Source: an uncultured Lachnospiraceae bacterium (GTDB lineage Bacteria; Bacillota; Clostridia; Lachnospirales; Lachnospiraceae). From it: DNA of 64,000 bases. The translations under genes were made by a program, and so were the position numbers. Within the stretch, counting starts at the first letter, position 1. Every line of letters starts with the position of its first letter. Shown here in pieces: positions 1-9,481 of the stretch. The stretch is from NCBI GenBank assembly GCA_910587715.1, contig CAJUMV010000004.1, positions 52,943-116,942 on the forward strand, in the 5' to 3' direction. A model generated the notes under the pieces. That model saw only the letters and a program-made list of their open reading frames with translations, was not told the origin of the DNA and ran no database searches.

Positions 1-109
1 CTACATCATCGATACACTGAACCACGACGCATCCATCAGCGATTTGTTAAACCCCGTGGAGCGTATCCAGTCGATTGTGACAAGGTATCATGCGGGGGAG
101 CTGGCGTAA
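1..109 (+). CDS. 3' end of an unidentified gene (partial)
   Basis: Only the last 35 codons of a rightward gene are present, read in the frame starting at base 2 and ending at a TAA at 107-109. The visible tail (ending RYHAGELA) shows no motif I recognise, so no function is offered. The queT promoter starts 4 bases after this stop and there is no terminator hairpin between them, so read-through into queT is possible. Confidence 0.6.
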   Translation, partial: YIIDTLNHDASISDLLNPVERIQSIVTRYHAGELA

Positions 110-113
110 GCTC

Positions 114-141
114 TTGACAATCTCTCGATTTTCCGTATAAT
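114..141 (+). promoter_or_regulatory. Sigma-A promoter of queT
   Basis: A perfect -35 box TTGACA (114-119) and a perfect -10 box TATAAT (136-141) are separated by 16 bases. The predicted start at about 148-150 gives a leader of about 90 nt that holds a short hairpin and the preQ1 aptamer. Confidence 0.85.
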
Positions 142-149
142 AAAATCTC

Positions 150-176
150 GGGGAACTTGCAAATACAGGTTTCCCC
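150..176 (+). other. Hairpin at the 5' end of the queT leader
   Basis: GGGGAA (150-155) pairs with TTCCCC (171-176), extendable by a C-G pair past a bulge. It sits at the predicted transcript 5' end and could protect the RNA from decay. It does not match a second preQ1-I aptamer. Confidence 0.5.
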
Positions 177-184
177 AAATATAC

Positions 185-228
185 ACGTCAGTTCGAGACC
201 TTCCTGACGTAAAACAAAACTAAAGGAG
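185..228 (+). promoter_or_regulatory. preQ1-I riboswitch overlapping the queT ribosome site
   Basis: Stem P1 is ACGTCAG (185-191) with CTGACGT (204-210). The 12-nt loop starts TTC, as in preQ1-I aptamers, and is followed by an A-rich tail with AAAACTAA (216-223). In the loop CCTT (199-202) is complementary to AAGG (223-226), which is the core of the Shine-Dalgarno sequence AAGGAG (223-228) placed 10 nt before the queT ATG. That pseudoknot would hide the ribosome site when ligand is bound, giving translational OFF control. The gene it precedes encodes a queuosine-precursor transporter, which agrees with the family's known targets. The match was made by eye against remembered preQ1-I examples. 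Confidence 0.75.
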
Positions 229-238
229 ACAACTGCAT

Positions 239-796
239 ATGAAAACACAAAACACACAGGCGGTTTCCATCAAAACCGCCCACACTCATGCGCTCTTCAT
301 GGCGCAGGCGGCTATGATCGCCGCACTCTACATCGTATTGACCTTCATCGCGAATGCCTTTGGGCTCGCCAATTACGCTGTTCAGGTACGCTTCTCGGAA
401 GCGCTCACCGTCTTACCCTACTTCACCCCTGCTGCCATTCCGGGACTGTTTATCGGCTGCCTTCTGAGCAATATTCTGACAGGATGCGCCCTGCCCGACA
501 TCATCTTCGGCAGCCTTGCCACGCTTCTGGGCGCACTCGGCACCTATGCCCTGCGGAAATGGAAATGGTGTGCGCCGGTCTGCCCGATTCTCGCAAACAC
601 AATTATCGTGCCGCTGATTCTCGTCTACGGCTACGGTCTGCTGATTGAAGGCATGTCGCTGATACAGTGCCTCGGTTTCTACTGTCTGACCGTGGGCGCG
701 GGGGAAGTGATCTCCTGCGGGATTTTGGGGATGATTCTCTTAACGGCACTGCAGAAATACGGCAGCCGCATCTTTGCAAAACAGCCGGGAATTTAA
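239..796 (+). CDS. queT: QueT family queuosine-precursor transporter (ECF S component)
   Basis: This 185-residue protein is very hydrophobic, with about five to six membrane segments, and its pattern (AQAAMIAALYIVLTFIAN near the start, then QVRFSEALTVLPYFTP and GLFIGCLLSN) is that of the QueT family, formerly COG4708. These proteins are substrate-binding components of energy-coupling factor transporters and bring preQ1, preQ0 or queuine into the cell for tRNA queuosine synthesis. No ECF energising genes (ecfA, ecfT) are nearby, so it probably shares a common ECF module encoded elsewhere. The start is fixed by the ribosome site AAGGAG 10 nt upstream. Expression is likely controlled by the preQ1-I aptamer in its leader. 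The length is normal for the family. Confidence 0.9.
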   Translation: MKTQNTQAVSIKTAHTHALFMAQAAMIAALYIVLTFIANAFGLANYAVQVRFSEALTVLPYFTPAAIPGLFIGCLLSNILTGCALPDIIFGSLATLLGALGTYALRKWKWCAPVCPILANTIIVPLILVYGYGLLIEGMSLIQCLGFYCLTVGAGEVISCGILGMILLTALQKYGSRIFAKQPGI

Positions 797-822
797 CCTT
801 TCACTGTACATAAAACGACAAA

Positions 823-866
823 AACCCTGCCGACAGACTGCTCTGCCCGCAGGGTTCTTTTTCTGT
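823..866. terminator. Bidirectional terminator between queT and the transglutaminase gene
   Basis: AACCCTGC (823-830) pairs with GCAGGGTT (849-856), followed by CTTTTTCTGTTTT on the plus strand and by TTTTTGTCGTTTT on the minus strand. It lies between two convergent genes and can serve both. Confidence 0.85.
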
Positions 867-867
867 T

Positions 868-3800
868 TTATGCCGCGTCTTCTCTCTTCGTTTTAAACAT
901 ATCGCCAGTATACATCTCCGGAAGCAGCGCGCTCTGATCCGGTGCCGGTTCCGGCTGGACAGGAGCTCCTGCACCGCCTGACCGGGACTGGTACGGAACT
1001 ACCGTGACCGTGAATGTCGCCACAGGCTCCTTGGTACTCGTCGAAGCGGCAGTTACCGTAAAAGTTCCCGTTCTCTTCGTCGTAAGCTGCATCTCATAGC
1101 TAGAGGAGGACGCCTTGACGGAGCCTGCCTTCTTGTCACCGGAAGAAATGGTCCACTTCAACTTATCCGTCTCCAACGTTCTCGCCAGATTGCTGACCTG
1201 TGCCATAAATACATAGGTTCCGTTATTTTCCAACACAATACCGCCCTCTGCCTCATAATCAATCTTCGTTCCGGCTTCATTCGGATTTTTACGCAGTTGA
1301 TCGAGACTGACATAATTGACGTCTATGCTTCCCTCTGAAACAAGCAGCGGCTTCTTTGTCGTGAATTTCTTCGCCCTGCTCGGCTTCTCATTCTTTTCAT
1401 TGGCATTCACGTCATAATGCGCCGTAATCACGGCTTCATAAGTCTTGTTGCCTGACAGCCCCTTTACCTCGCATATCCACGTTTTTCCGGGCACGCTCTC
1501 TTTAAATTCGCATGTATAAGGATTCCCCGGAGCCGCCGCAGACGCTGCCTCCAAGGTCACACCCGTAACCTTATCCGTAATGTGCAGCGTATAGTACCTG
1601 CTGTCTGCCTCTATTTTCATCACCGCCTGACTCGGCTTAAATTCGATCTGCGCCGACGTATCTCTGACTGTAATCTTGCCGACAGAAACCGCCTGCATAT
1701 CCTTGATCTGGATTTTTGCCGTCGCCGAGGAACTACCCATCTTGAAAGGAACTTCAATCTTATTTCCGCTCTTACCGTCAATCAGGGCTTTTGCCGTGAT
1801 GATCGCATCCTTCGCGTTCTGTGCTGCCTGATCGTCCGCCGCCGGATAGGTGACCGCAAAGCAGCCCCTCTTGTTAATTTCCTGCAAAGCGGAATCAAAA
1901 TCAACCGTATCCAGATTCATTCCTGCCGCCGTCCCTTTCAGATCCGTGCCGATCAGCTCCTTGATGGGAACGCTCTGTCCAATCGTCAGCGTGGTTGACT
2001 TATCCTTAAGCTGACCGGGCGCTTTTACGACTCTGATCCGAAGCTGCTCCGACGGGCGAAGCATGCCGGATGCATCCTTACCGGTCATCATAATGACCGT
2101 CTCTCCCACCTGACTGCCGTACTTCAATGCGGCAGGAGCATTCTTCGGCGCATCCACTTTCACAATGCCCACATTGCCGCTAGTATACTTTATATTCTTA
2201 AATTCCGTATCCGGCTCCATTTCCCTGTCATTCTTATCCAATAGCTGATAAGAGAACATTATCGGGGTCACCGTGTCCGTCACCTCGTATACCGGGACTT
2301 CTTCCCTTTCCGCCTTGCTGGAAATAAGAACCCTACCGTCAGCCGTCTTGAGCTGCAGGCGGATTTTGTCGAACACCAGTTTTGTCGTCTTCGTCACTTT
2401 ACTGTTTGCCACCCCGGAGAATACAAGGGTAGACGCCGCCGTCTCCGAGACGTTTCTAAAGTAAAGCACATACTCCGTCTCCGCCTGAAGTCCCGTCAGT
2501 GTCACGCTGTTATCCTTTGCAGGAGCTGCCGCCGCCGACCAGCTTCCCGTGCCCAGAAAACTTGCTAATTCTGCCAGCTTTGCCGATTTATCACTGTCAT
2601 TCAGTGTTGCAAATGCCGTCACGTCCATCCCCGCCTCCTTCATGGCGTTTTCCACAACATTCTTCCACTCCTTTGCCTTGTTGCCAAAGGTTGTCAGCCT
2701 ATAAGGGATGGCGTAAACTTCCGTATACTGTCCTGTCGTGTTTGCCTTCCATCCCACGGTGACCTCATGATCCCTGATCAAAGAAGTACTGATGCCTGTG
2801 GGCGCAGGAAGCTCCTTCACCGTAATCTTTGCAGTCTTTGTAATGACATTGCCGGATTTATCCACCGCTGACACCGTAATATTCGCTGTGCCCGGTTTCA
2901 GCGCCTTCAGTACGCCCGTAATTCTGTTTACCGTAACCACATCCGCCGCGTCAGTCGTATAGAACACCTGAATTTCGTCCTGTTCATATTTCTTCTTAAA
3001 CGTGATGTTACTGTTCTGGCTCTGCCCTACATACATGGTGGTCGCCAGTCCGTTAAAGGCAAGCGTTCCCGGCAGAAGCGCACTCTCGCTCCTGGTCTCC
3101 AGCGCGCTTTCCAAAGGAACGGAAACCGTCAGCGTCTGTTCAAAAGCAAGCGCATCCGCGCCTCCCCATCTGATCGTAAAGCTTTTTTGGAAGCTTTTCT
3201 CCACCGGCATGGCAAGAAATACTTCGGAATAATCCGCTGCTGCCTCCATATAACAGCTGGCAGCTTCGTTCCAGCCCTCCGTCAATGCCTGCGCCGCTCT
3301 CGCCGTGCCGTCATCCGTTGTAATGGTAAGGTTCTTCGCCATCACCGTCGCCTTCACGGATTCCGGCATCTTCAACTGCAGAGCAATATAATTGCCCTTT
3401 TTCTCTGCTGTTCCCTCTGTCCATTTTACACGATCCGAGTATGCCACCGCTTCGTAAGTTACGTCGATTGTTTTTCCGTCGGCGGACTTCTTCACAATCG
3501 GCGCAGAAAGTTCAATACCGTACTTATTTACTTCTTTGATGGTTCCGCTGCTCTCCGAACGGCTTTCCTTTTTCAAACCGGAAAGATCCAGATCGTATAC
3601 CGTCTCGTCATACTTGGACTCTTCTCCGTCCCCGTCGTAGTCAACGCGTATCTTCATACCGGGGTTTTCGCTGACGTTTACGATCATTTTCACCGCTTCC
3701 GACAGATCAGCTTTTCTGTAAACTATTTCCTTCTGTTCCTCCTTTGGATTCGTATAGCTGACTGTAAGTTTTCCGTCCTCTTTAAACTTGGACGCGTCCG

Positions 3801-6219
3801 CCATGAGTTTCAAGGACAGGAAATAGCCGGATGTCGGCATGTCCTTATTCTCCTCATACCCAAGATACTTGCTGCATCCTTCCAAATATTTTACCGTTCC
3901 CGACGCCTTAATTGCCGCGCCGTTAATCGTATAGGCGGCTGTCATCCGCTCGGCTGCCGCCGCTGTCAGGTTAACGTCAATCGCCTGTATCTCCGCTGCC
4001 GTAAGACTCTCCGCCTTTTCCAGTCCGCTTACCGCTGTCTCTGTTCCGGCATATGACTCCTTCGAAATCTTCGATATGTACTCTGCCTTAAAGTCAGACG
4101 TCAAATACTGCGACTGCAGAGTCGCCGGCTTAAAATCATCCGTTCCTTTCAGCAACACGCCCGCGTTGGTGTCCACATAATACCAGGCACCGCCATCCAT
4201 CTGCACGATATTGTAAGTATGCGCGTTGGCATCCGTCCCCATCAGTACTCTGCAGGGCACGCCCAGCTCTCTGACCAGCCTGTAAAACAGCAACGCATAG
4301 CCCTGACAGGTCGCTTGCCGGTTGAGCAGCGCGGAATAGCAGGTGTGGTAGATTGGCGTGGGCGTTCCGATATAACTCACGTGACCTCTGACATAGTCAT
4401 ACGCCGCCTTGACCTTCGCGTAGTCGCTGGCATTCTGATAAGAATACAGGGCACCGCCTGCCGTATGAACAAGCTCGTTTATCTTCTGGTCTACCTGATC
4501 CTCCTGTGCCCTAGTCGTGATGAACTGGGGTGTTATCGTATATTGGGTCAGATATTGTCCTCCCCAGCTAAGTATGGTAGGATCCATCTTCAGCCATGTC
4601 CCGAAATACACCTCAGAGGACACATCCCCAATGGCAAGATTCAGATAGTCTCCTTCCCATGGTTTCATCCCTTCCCGCTCTCTGTGGAAATCAAAGACAT
4701 CCTCAAAATCCAGATCCAAACCAGTCGGATCGCTTGATGCATTCCACCACTCAGACCCGCCTGTCGCATACAGGACGGCATCTTCACGACTGACCATAGT
4801 GTCACGCATAGCCTGACAGAGCGCCTCTTTCGAGGTATATATTCCGGTCTCTATCGGCTCGTCACTCCCATCCCCTTTTTCGATGCGAACCGGAATCTGC
4901 CACACAAAATTTTCTACGCCGGCGTAACCTTCCAGCTTATAAATCAGATAATAGGTATCGCTGCCGGCAGAGCCTGACAACGCCTTTAAATATACATGGG
5001 TATCTTTCATTCCCCCTTCGCCCATCTCCGGGAAAAAGGCTACCTTATCCTCCTCCAGACAGTCAAACTCATCATCGTGTTTTTCTCCAATTTCTTTCCC
5101 TGTATAATATTGTTTACAGAGAAGCCATGTGGAATAACAATTCCCCGTCACCGGCTCCTCCCCTTCCGTGCCGTCCGCTTTAACTACTTTAACGCGCAGG
5201 GATGTCACCTTTCCTTCCTTTAAGGTAATCGAATCCAACCGGTTCCCGCTATCGTCCGTAACGTATGCGCCGACATACTCCGGCTCGTCATCCACATACA
5301 GGGGCGATGTCCATTCAAAATAGTACGCGTCTTTATTGCTGACCGGAGCAGAAAGCTCGCTCTCGTACAGCTTGCTCTCGCCCCAAATGTCGTTCTCATC
5401 TTTCTCACGTCTGCTGTACACCACGCTGGCTTTGTAATAATAGGTCTTGTTAGCCGACCCTCCGGCTACTCTTTCCACGGTATCGTCCAGATACGTATAA
5501 TGACCGTCATCATCGTTCGTCTCCCAGAGCAACTCGTAGGAACCGCTTTCCGACTCGGACCGGTATACCCTGCAGCGATTGAAGGTTGCGGACACCTGAG
5601 ATGATGTTTCTTCCTTCCATCCATAACTCCAAACCAGCGAAATTGCACCATATTCCTGCCTGAATTTCAGGGCTGTAATCTTCATGTCTGTTCCGCCCTG
5701 CGTAATCTCCCCATCCGCCAGCAGATCCGTCTCCGACATAATCTGCGCCGCATCGACAGTCTCTTCTTCCGCGGGTGTCTCTTCCACCGGCGCTTCTACA
5801 GGCTCCTCCGGCTCCGGCTCATCCGCCGGATTTTCCGCTGCATCCGGTTCCTGCTCCGTTTCCCCGTCCGGATTTTCCTCAGACGGCTGTTCTGTCTCTT
5901 CCGCAGGAGACTGTTCCGTTCCTTCCCCGGGTGTCTGCCCCTCTCCTGCGCCGCCTTCCGGCTTTTCGGGCGTTTCTCCCGGCAGCGCTTCTCCGGGCGT
6001 CACTTCCTCCGAACTCCCCGTTTCGCTGTCCGCCGCACCATCCACTGCAGGTGGGGTCTGTTCCCCGCTGCCCGGTGTCGGAGCTTCTGCCGGCGTCTCC
6101 GTCTCCATAGCCGCCTTATCCACAGACAGCGGATCCGTCTCCGACGCAAACGCCACCGTGGTGCTTTGCAGGATTATACATACAGCCAGCAGCATTGCAA
6201 GAATACGTCTCTTCCTCAT
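868..6219 (-). CDS. Large secreted transglutaminase-like protein with Ig-like and Fn3-like domains
   Basis: The product is about 1783 residues. The N-terminus has basic residues, a hydrophobic stretch and an A-S-E cleavage region typical of a signal peptide. A Pro/Glu-rich acidic linker covers about residues 35-165. A transglutaminase-like (papain-fold) domain carries Cys638 in ATCQGYA, His667 in AHTYNIV and Asp683 in YYVDTNAG, so the triad is complete. A bacterial Ig-like (BIg2) domain follows at about 1050-1135 and an Fn3-like domain after it. There is no LPxTG anchor; the end is a loose APVQPEPAPD linker plus a short tail. An in-frame ATG at 6240 overlaps the HAD stop, but the one at 6219 has GGAGGA about 8 nt upstream and is preferred. 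Probably a wall-associated cross-linking or peptidase-like protein; substrate unknown. Confidence 0.8.
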   Translation of the reverse strand: MRKRRILAMLLAVCIILQSTTVAFASETDPLSVDKAAMETETPAEAPTPGSGEQTPPAVDGAADSETGSSEEVTPGEALPGETPEKPEGGAGEGQTPGEGTEQSPAEETEQPSEENPDGETEQEPDAAENPADEPEPEEPVEAPVEETPAEEETVDAAQIMSETDLLADGEITQGGTDMKITALKFRQEYGAISLVWSYGWKEETSSQVSATFNRCRVYRSESESGSYELLWETNDDDGHYTYLDDTVERVAGGSANKTYYYKASVVYSRREKDENDIWGESKLYESELSAPVSNKDAYYFEWTSPLYVDDEPEYVGAYVTDDSGNRLDSITLKEGKVTSLRVKVVKADGTEGEEPVTGNCYSTWLLCKQYYTGKEIGEKHDDEFDCLEEDKVAFFPEMGEGGMKDTHVYLKALSGSAGSDTYYLIYKLEGYAGVENFVWQIPVRIEKGDGSDEPIETGIYTSKEALCQAMRDTMVSREDAVLYATGGSEWWNASSDPTGLDLDFEDVFDFHREREGMKPWEGDYLNLAIGDVSSEVYFGTWLKMDPTILSWGGQYLTQYTITPQFITTRAQEDQVDQKINELVHTAGGALYSYQNASDYAKVKAAYDYVRGHVSYIGTPTPIYHTCYSALLNRQATCQGYALLFYRLVRELGVPCRVLMGTDANAHTYNIVQMDGGAWYYVDTNAGVLLKGTDDFKPATLQSQYLTSDFKAEYISKISKESYAGTETAVSGLEKAESLTAAEIQAIDVNLTAAAAERMTAAYTINGAAIKASGTVKYLEGCSKYLGYEENKDMPTSGYFLSLKLMADASKFKEDGKLTVSYTNPKEEQKEIVYRKADLSEAVKMIVNVSENPGMKIRVDYDGDGEESKYDETVYDLDLSGLKKESRSESSGTIKEVNKYGIELSAPIVKKSADGKTIDVTYEAVAYSDRVKWTEGTAEKKGNYIALQLKMPESVKATVMAKNLTITTDDGTARAAQALTEGWNEAASCYMEAAADYSEVFLAMPVEKSFQKSFTIRWGGADALAFEQTLTVSVPLESALETRSESALLPGTLAFNGLATTMYVGQSQNSNITFKKKYEQDEIQVFYTTDAADVVTVNRITGVLKALKPGTANITVSAVDKSGNVITKTAKITVKELPAPTGISTSLIRDHEVTVGWKANTTGQYTEVYAIPYRLTTFGNKAKEWKNVVENAMKEAGMDVTAFATLNDSDKSAKLAELASFLGTGSWSAAAAPAKDNSVTLTGLQAETEYVLYFRNVSETAASTLVFSGVANSKVTKTTKLVFDKIRLQLKTADGRVLISSKAEREEVPVYEVTDTVTPIMFSYQLLDKNDREMEPDTEFKNIKYTSGNVGIVKVDAPKNAPAALKYGSQVGETVIMMTGKDASGMLRPSEQLRIRVVKAPGQLKDKSTTLTIGQSVPIKELIGTDLKGTAAGMNLDTVDFDSALQEINKRGCFAVTYPAADDQAAQNAKDAIITAKALIDGKSGNKIEVPFKMGSSSATAKIQIKDMQAVSVGKITVRDTSAQIEFKPSQAVMKIEADSRYYTLHITDKVTGVTLEAASAAAPGNPYTCEFKESVPGKTWICEVKGLSGNKTYEAVITAHYDVNANEKNEKPSRAKKFTTKKPLLVSEGSIDVNYVSLDQLRKNPNEAGTKIDYEAEGGIVLENNGTYVFMAQVSNLARTLETDKLKWTISSGDKKAGSVKASSSSYEMQLTTKRTGTFTVTAASTSTKEPVATFTVTVVPYQSRSGGAGAPVQPEPAPDQSALLPEMYTGDMFKTKREDAA

Positions 6220-6236
6220 CCTTCTTTTCCTCCTTC

Positions 6237-6905
6237 TCATCCTTTAAAATATGCCTTAAAATAATCTTTAACTTGAAATAAGTCATTAAACACTGCCACG
6301 CTTAAATCTCGCATCTCCTCCGTAGCAGGCGACAAATCCGGCACCATAATAGGGCGCATTCCCGCGCTGTGTGCGGAACGGATGCCATTATAAGAATCTT
6401 CAATCGCATATGTATTTTCAGGCGAAACGCCCATGCGCTCGCAGGTCATCAGATAAATGTCCGGTGCGGGCTTGCTGTTCTTAAGCAAATCACCGCCCAC
6501 CACCACCTGAAAATAATCATATAGCCCCGCCGCCTGCAGCTCCTGCGTGACAGCGGCAACTCTGGTGGAGGATGCCAGCCCAAGGGGAACCTGATTCTCC
6601 GACAGATACTTTAACAGTTCCACCGCGCCCGACTTCACGGGGATTCCCGCTTCGTCGGTCATTTCGTGAAACAGCACGGAGCTTTCCTCACTGAATTTTT
6701 GGTAAGGGAAATCCTTCCCGTAACGCTCATGGACAATTTCCTCTGTGCGCACCTTATTCGTGCCGATACAACGCATGAACACCTCCCGTATGCCGGGGAT
6801 GCCATGCCGTTCACCAACCTGCTCCCAGCAGTCTAAAACCAGCCTTTCGGTGTCAAAAATAGTGCCGTCCATGTCAAAAATAACCGCGATATCTAATTGC
6901 CGCAT
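6237..6905 (-). CDS. HAD-superfamily phosphatase / beta-phosphoglucomutase-like
   Basis: A 222-residue HAD hydrolase of subfamily IA. The nucleophile motif is FDMDGT with Asp11 and Asp13, motif II is the LASSTR stretch, the lysine of motif III lies in KPAPDIYLM and motif IV is AIEDSYNGIRSAHSAGM. The cap is helical, as in beta-phosphoglucomutase, sugar-phosphate phosphatases and Gph. The substrate cannot be told from sequence. The frame opens at 6974, but the ATG at 6905 is preceded by GAGGAG and begins directly before the HAD core, so it is chosen; this also avoids overlap with the upstream gene. It lies between genes for two exported proteins in one leftward unit. Confidence 0.85.
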   Translation of the reverse strand: MRQLDIAVIFDMDGTIFDTERLVLDCWEQVGERHGIPGIREVFMRCIGTNKVRTEEIVHERYGKDFPYQKFSEESSVLFHEMTDEAGIPVKSGAVELLKYLSENQVPLGLASSTRVAAVTQELQAAGLYDYFQVVVGGDLLKNSKPAPDIYLMTCERMGVSPENTYAIEDSYNGIRSAHSAGMRPIMVPDLSPATEEMRDLSVAVFNDLFQVKDYFKAYFKG

Positions 6906-6922
6906 ATACGTCTCCTCTGCCT

Positions 6923-9463
6923 CTACTCTTTTCTGATGTAGGAAATGAATTGATTGCCGTTCTCCGCAAGCCACTCCGTAGAATCATTCATACCTCTCTT
7001 TTCCAGCGTCCCCGCCACGGGATCCATCACCACGATGTTCAGCTCGTTAAAGCCTGTGATCAGCACCGCATTGCCGTCCTCCAGCATTGCCAGCACCGGA
7101 ATATCCTTATTCACATAGTACAGGACCGCGTCCAGACTACATCCGGTCAAATCGAGTATCGTATCGTCCTGCAAATCGCTTTTGAGGATATCCATCACCG
7201 TATCGCCCTGATTCAGGCGTCTCTGCGTGTTTCTGGAAATCCCCTCGTATTTTAAAATCGTGTCGAGACAGACCGCCAGCGAACTATCGCTTTCCGTCAC
7301 CGCATTCTCGGTAATCGCCATAATCTGATTGCGCGTGCTTCTTGTCTCCCTGCGCCACACATAATCCCCGTCGTCGTCCACAACCACGCCCGCCACGCGG
7401 TACGCCAGCTCCACCGCCCTGCCGGGATTGACATAAAGGTTTTCGATGCCGTTCTTGCCATACACATAGAAATAGTCTTCCGAAGGACCCTCTCCCAGCT
7501 CTCCCACAGAACGGTTCCCTTCAAACAAAATTTCCTTCGGTGTCAGGCGCATTAATCCCCTGGCGTCTATCTCCTCCTTCACCGTAATCTGGCAGATGGT
7601 CTCATAGGTTTCCGTGACTGCAAAACTCAGCACATTGCTGCCGTCTCTGACTTCCTCCGTGTTCATAATTTGATCATCCTGCGTGGGTACATAGCTCTCG
7701 CTTTCCGCATCATACACAACTCGGGAAAGCGTGAGCTGGTTTTCCGTAATCTCACTCTCTACCACATATACATTTTCTTTTTGATAAGTCTTTAAAACAT
7801 TGCCGTCGTCGCTCTGGATTTTCAGGCAGTACATGGGGAAAGTCGTAATACCCGTACTGTTTTCCCGAACATCCCGCTTTCTCGCCAGACCGTAAATCAA
7901 ATCTTCCCCCATAAAGCCCACGACTGAAATATACTCGCCGGCGCCCGCCCCGATTTTCGTCTGCTTCTGCGTATTCAGGTTCATCAGAACAAGCTCGCTC
8001 GCCGCATAGAGGTCATTGCCCTCCTGCCAGACAAGCATTTGATTGGACTCCGAAACATGGTAGCCGCCCTCTTTCAGTTCCGTCACCACCGTCTGCAGAG
8101 AAAGGGTGCGAACATCTACCGCATACACACTGCCATCCAGCATAAAATAGTAAATGCCTGTCCTGCTCAGATAGGAAAGCTCCTCAATATCCATCTTTAA
8201 AAGCTCATAGGACTTATCGTAAGGAACATATGCCATCTCCTCCACGGTGTTCGTCATGCTGTTATAGGCATAGAGCGCCACCCCCACGCAGCCCTCATGC
8301 CGTCCTCTGTTCATATAACCGTAAACGAGAAAGAGGATATTCCCCGTCTCGTCCACCGTCAGCACCCGGATATCGTGTCTGTCGTATGCGCTTCTTGCGT
8401 CCTGCAGCTCCTCAGTATTGCCGTAAAAGCTGAACAATCTTGCCAGCTTATTGTCCGTCACATTATAACTGTAAAGCTTATCCGCCACCGTGAAGGCAAA
8501 TACGTTGCCGCCGTCACTCTCCTTGAGCGCCACCTCTTCCCCGGTAATCCCCAGCACAATCTTGTCATTGATATAGACGTCGGACTCCTCGTCAAAAACC
8601 TGCTCCATTGTTCTCTCAAAATCAAGAAGATACATACGATCCGGCGTGTAACGAATTCTGTAAAACTCGTTTACCCGGTAATAATCTATCTGTTTTCCAT
8701 TTTTGATATTTACCAGATATTCCATGTGAAAGGAGCCTGTCTGCTCCGCCATCTCCCTGATGATAATGCACGGTTCCGACACTCTCCTTACCGGTAAGTC
8801 TCCCCACGTCACCTGATTAAAACTGGAGTGAATCGTTACCTTATGAAAAGTGGTATTATCCCCCTCCGCATTGGATTCCAGATACTTTGTCAGCTCCGCC
8901 GCCGCATCCTTGTCAAACGTGCGCTCGTGGAAGTCCATGATATAATCCAGTTTTTCACGGATATGAAGCGATTCGCTCAAAATGATGCGGGAATAGTACC
9001 TGATCGGCGCGCTGTTTTCCGGCGTAACAAGAAAGACCAGCATGTACTCGGTATCATTCTCGATTAAATCCTTTAACGTGATGGAAAAGGTAATCTCGTC
9101 CTCCCTGGTTTCATACGCTTCCACGGGTGTGCTCTCCACAAGGCGCTCCCCGTCAAGACTTCTCACTTCAAAAGCGATATTGTCGATTCCCCGCCCGTAA
9201 GTATCCATCTTTACATCTATTTTCCTGTCCTCGCCAATGGGCTGGAGGTTGTCCCGCAGATAGGCGCACTCCATACTCTGGGCATAGCCATGCAGACTCC
9301 CTACCCTGTACGCGCCCACATACATAGACAGCACAGGGTAAGTCGCCTCCCCCATTTCGGTCGTCATATCCGTATTTCCCTGATTCATGACCCTGCTCAG
9401 GATCATCAGCGCAAGCGCAAAGATACATCCGAGCAGAACGCCTTTTATGATAGCTCTCTTCAT
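6923..9463 (-). CDS. Membrane-anchored protein with beta-propeller-like body and degenerate C39-like domain
   Basis: This 846-residue protein has one N-terminal membrane segment (residues about 5-22) and a long extracellular region. The middle has repeated strand patterns with lines such as NIVLFLVYGYMN and GIYYFMLDGSVYAVD that suggest a beta-propeller. The last about 110 residues resemble a peptidase C39-like papain fold: SLAVCLDTILKYEG, then IPVLAML, GNAVLITGF and VVMDPVAG. In active members the position before AVLITGF is His; here it is Asn, so catalysis is doubtful. It begins 18 nt after the small gene at 9482-9856 and precedes the HAD gene, so the four genes look like one operon. The function is not known to me. 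Confidence 0.6.
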   Translation of the reverse strand: MKRAIIKGVLLGCIFALALMILSRVMNQGNTDMTTEMGEATYPVLSMYVGAYRVGSLHGYAQSMECAYLRDNLQPIGEDRKIDVKMDTYGRGIDNIAFEVRSLDGERLVESTPVEAYETREDEITFSITLKDLIENDTEYMLVFLVTPENSAPIRYYSRIILSESLHIREKLDYIMDFHERTFDKDAAAELTKYLESNAEGDNTTFHKVTIHSSFNQVTWGDLPVRRVSEPCIIIREMAEQTGSFHMEYLVNIKNGKQIDYYRVNEFYRIRYTPDRMYLLDFERTMEQVFDEESDVYINDKIVLGITGEEVALKESDGGNVFAFTVADKLYSYNVTDNKLARLFSFYGNTEELQDARSAYDRHDIRVLTVDETGNILFLVYGYMNRGRHEGCVGVALYAYNSMTNTVEEMAYVPYDKSYELLKMDIEELSYLSRTGIYYFMLDGSVYAVDVRTLSLQTVVTELKEGGYHVSESNQMLVWQEGNDLYAASELVLMNLNTQKQTKIGAGAGEYISVVGFMGEDLIYGLARKRDVRENSTGITTFPMYCLKIQSDDGNVLKTYQKENVYVVESEITENQLTLSRVVYDAESESYVPTQDDQIMNTEEVRDGSNVLSFAVTETYETICQITVKEEIDARGLMRLTPKEILFEGNRSVGELGEGPSEDYFYVYGKNGIENLYVNPGRAVELAYRVAGVVVDDDGDYVWRRETRSTRNQIMAITENAVTESDSSLAVCLDTILKYEGISRNTQRRLNQGDTVMDILKSDLQDDTILDLTGCSLDAVLYYVNKDIPVLAMLEDGNAVLITGFNELNIVVMDPVAGTLEKRGMNDSTEWLAENGNQFISYIRKE

Positions 9464-9481
9464 GTATCGATCATTCCTCTA

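Noticed and set aside
150..228. preQ1-II or preQ1-III class aptamer
   Set aside because: The pattern of one stem with a 12-nt loop followed by an A-rich tail into the ribosome site fits class I better; the class II arrangement would need a CU-rich strand in the first hairpin, which is absent.
5684..6247. 187-codon plus-strand frame rich in Ser, Pro and Gly
   Set aside because: It is the antisense of the acidic Pro/Glu linker of the secreted transglutaminase-like protein and has no ribosome site.
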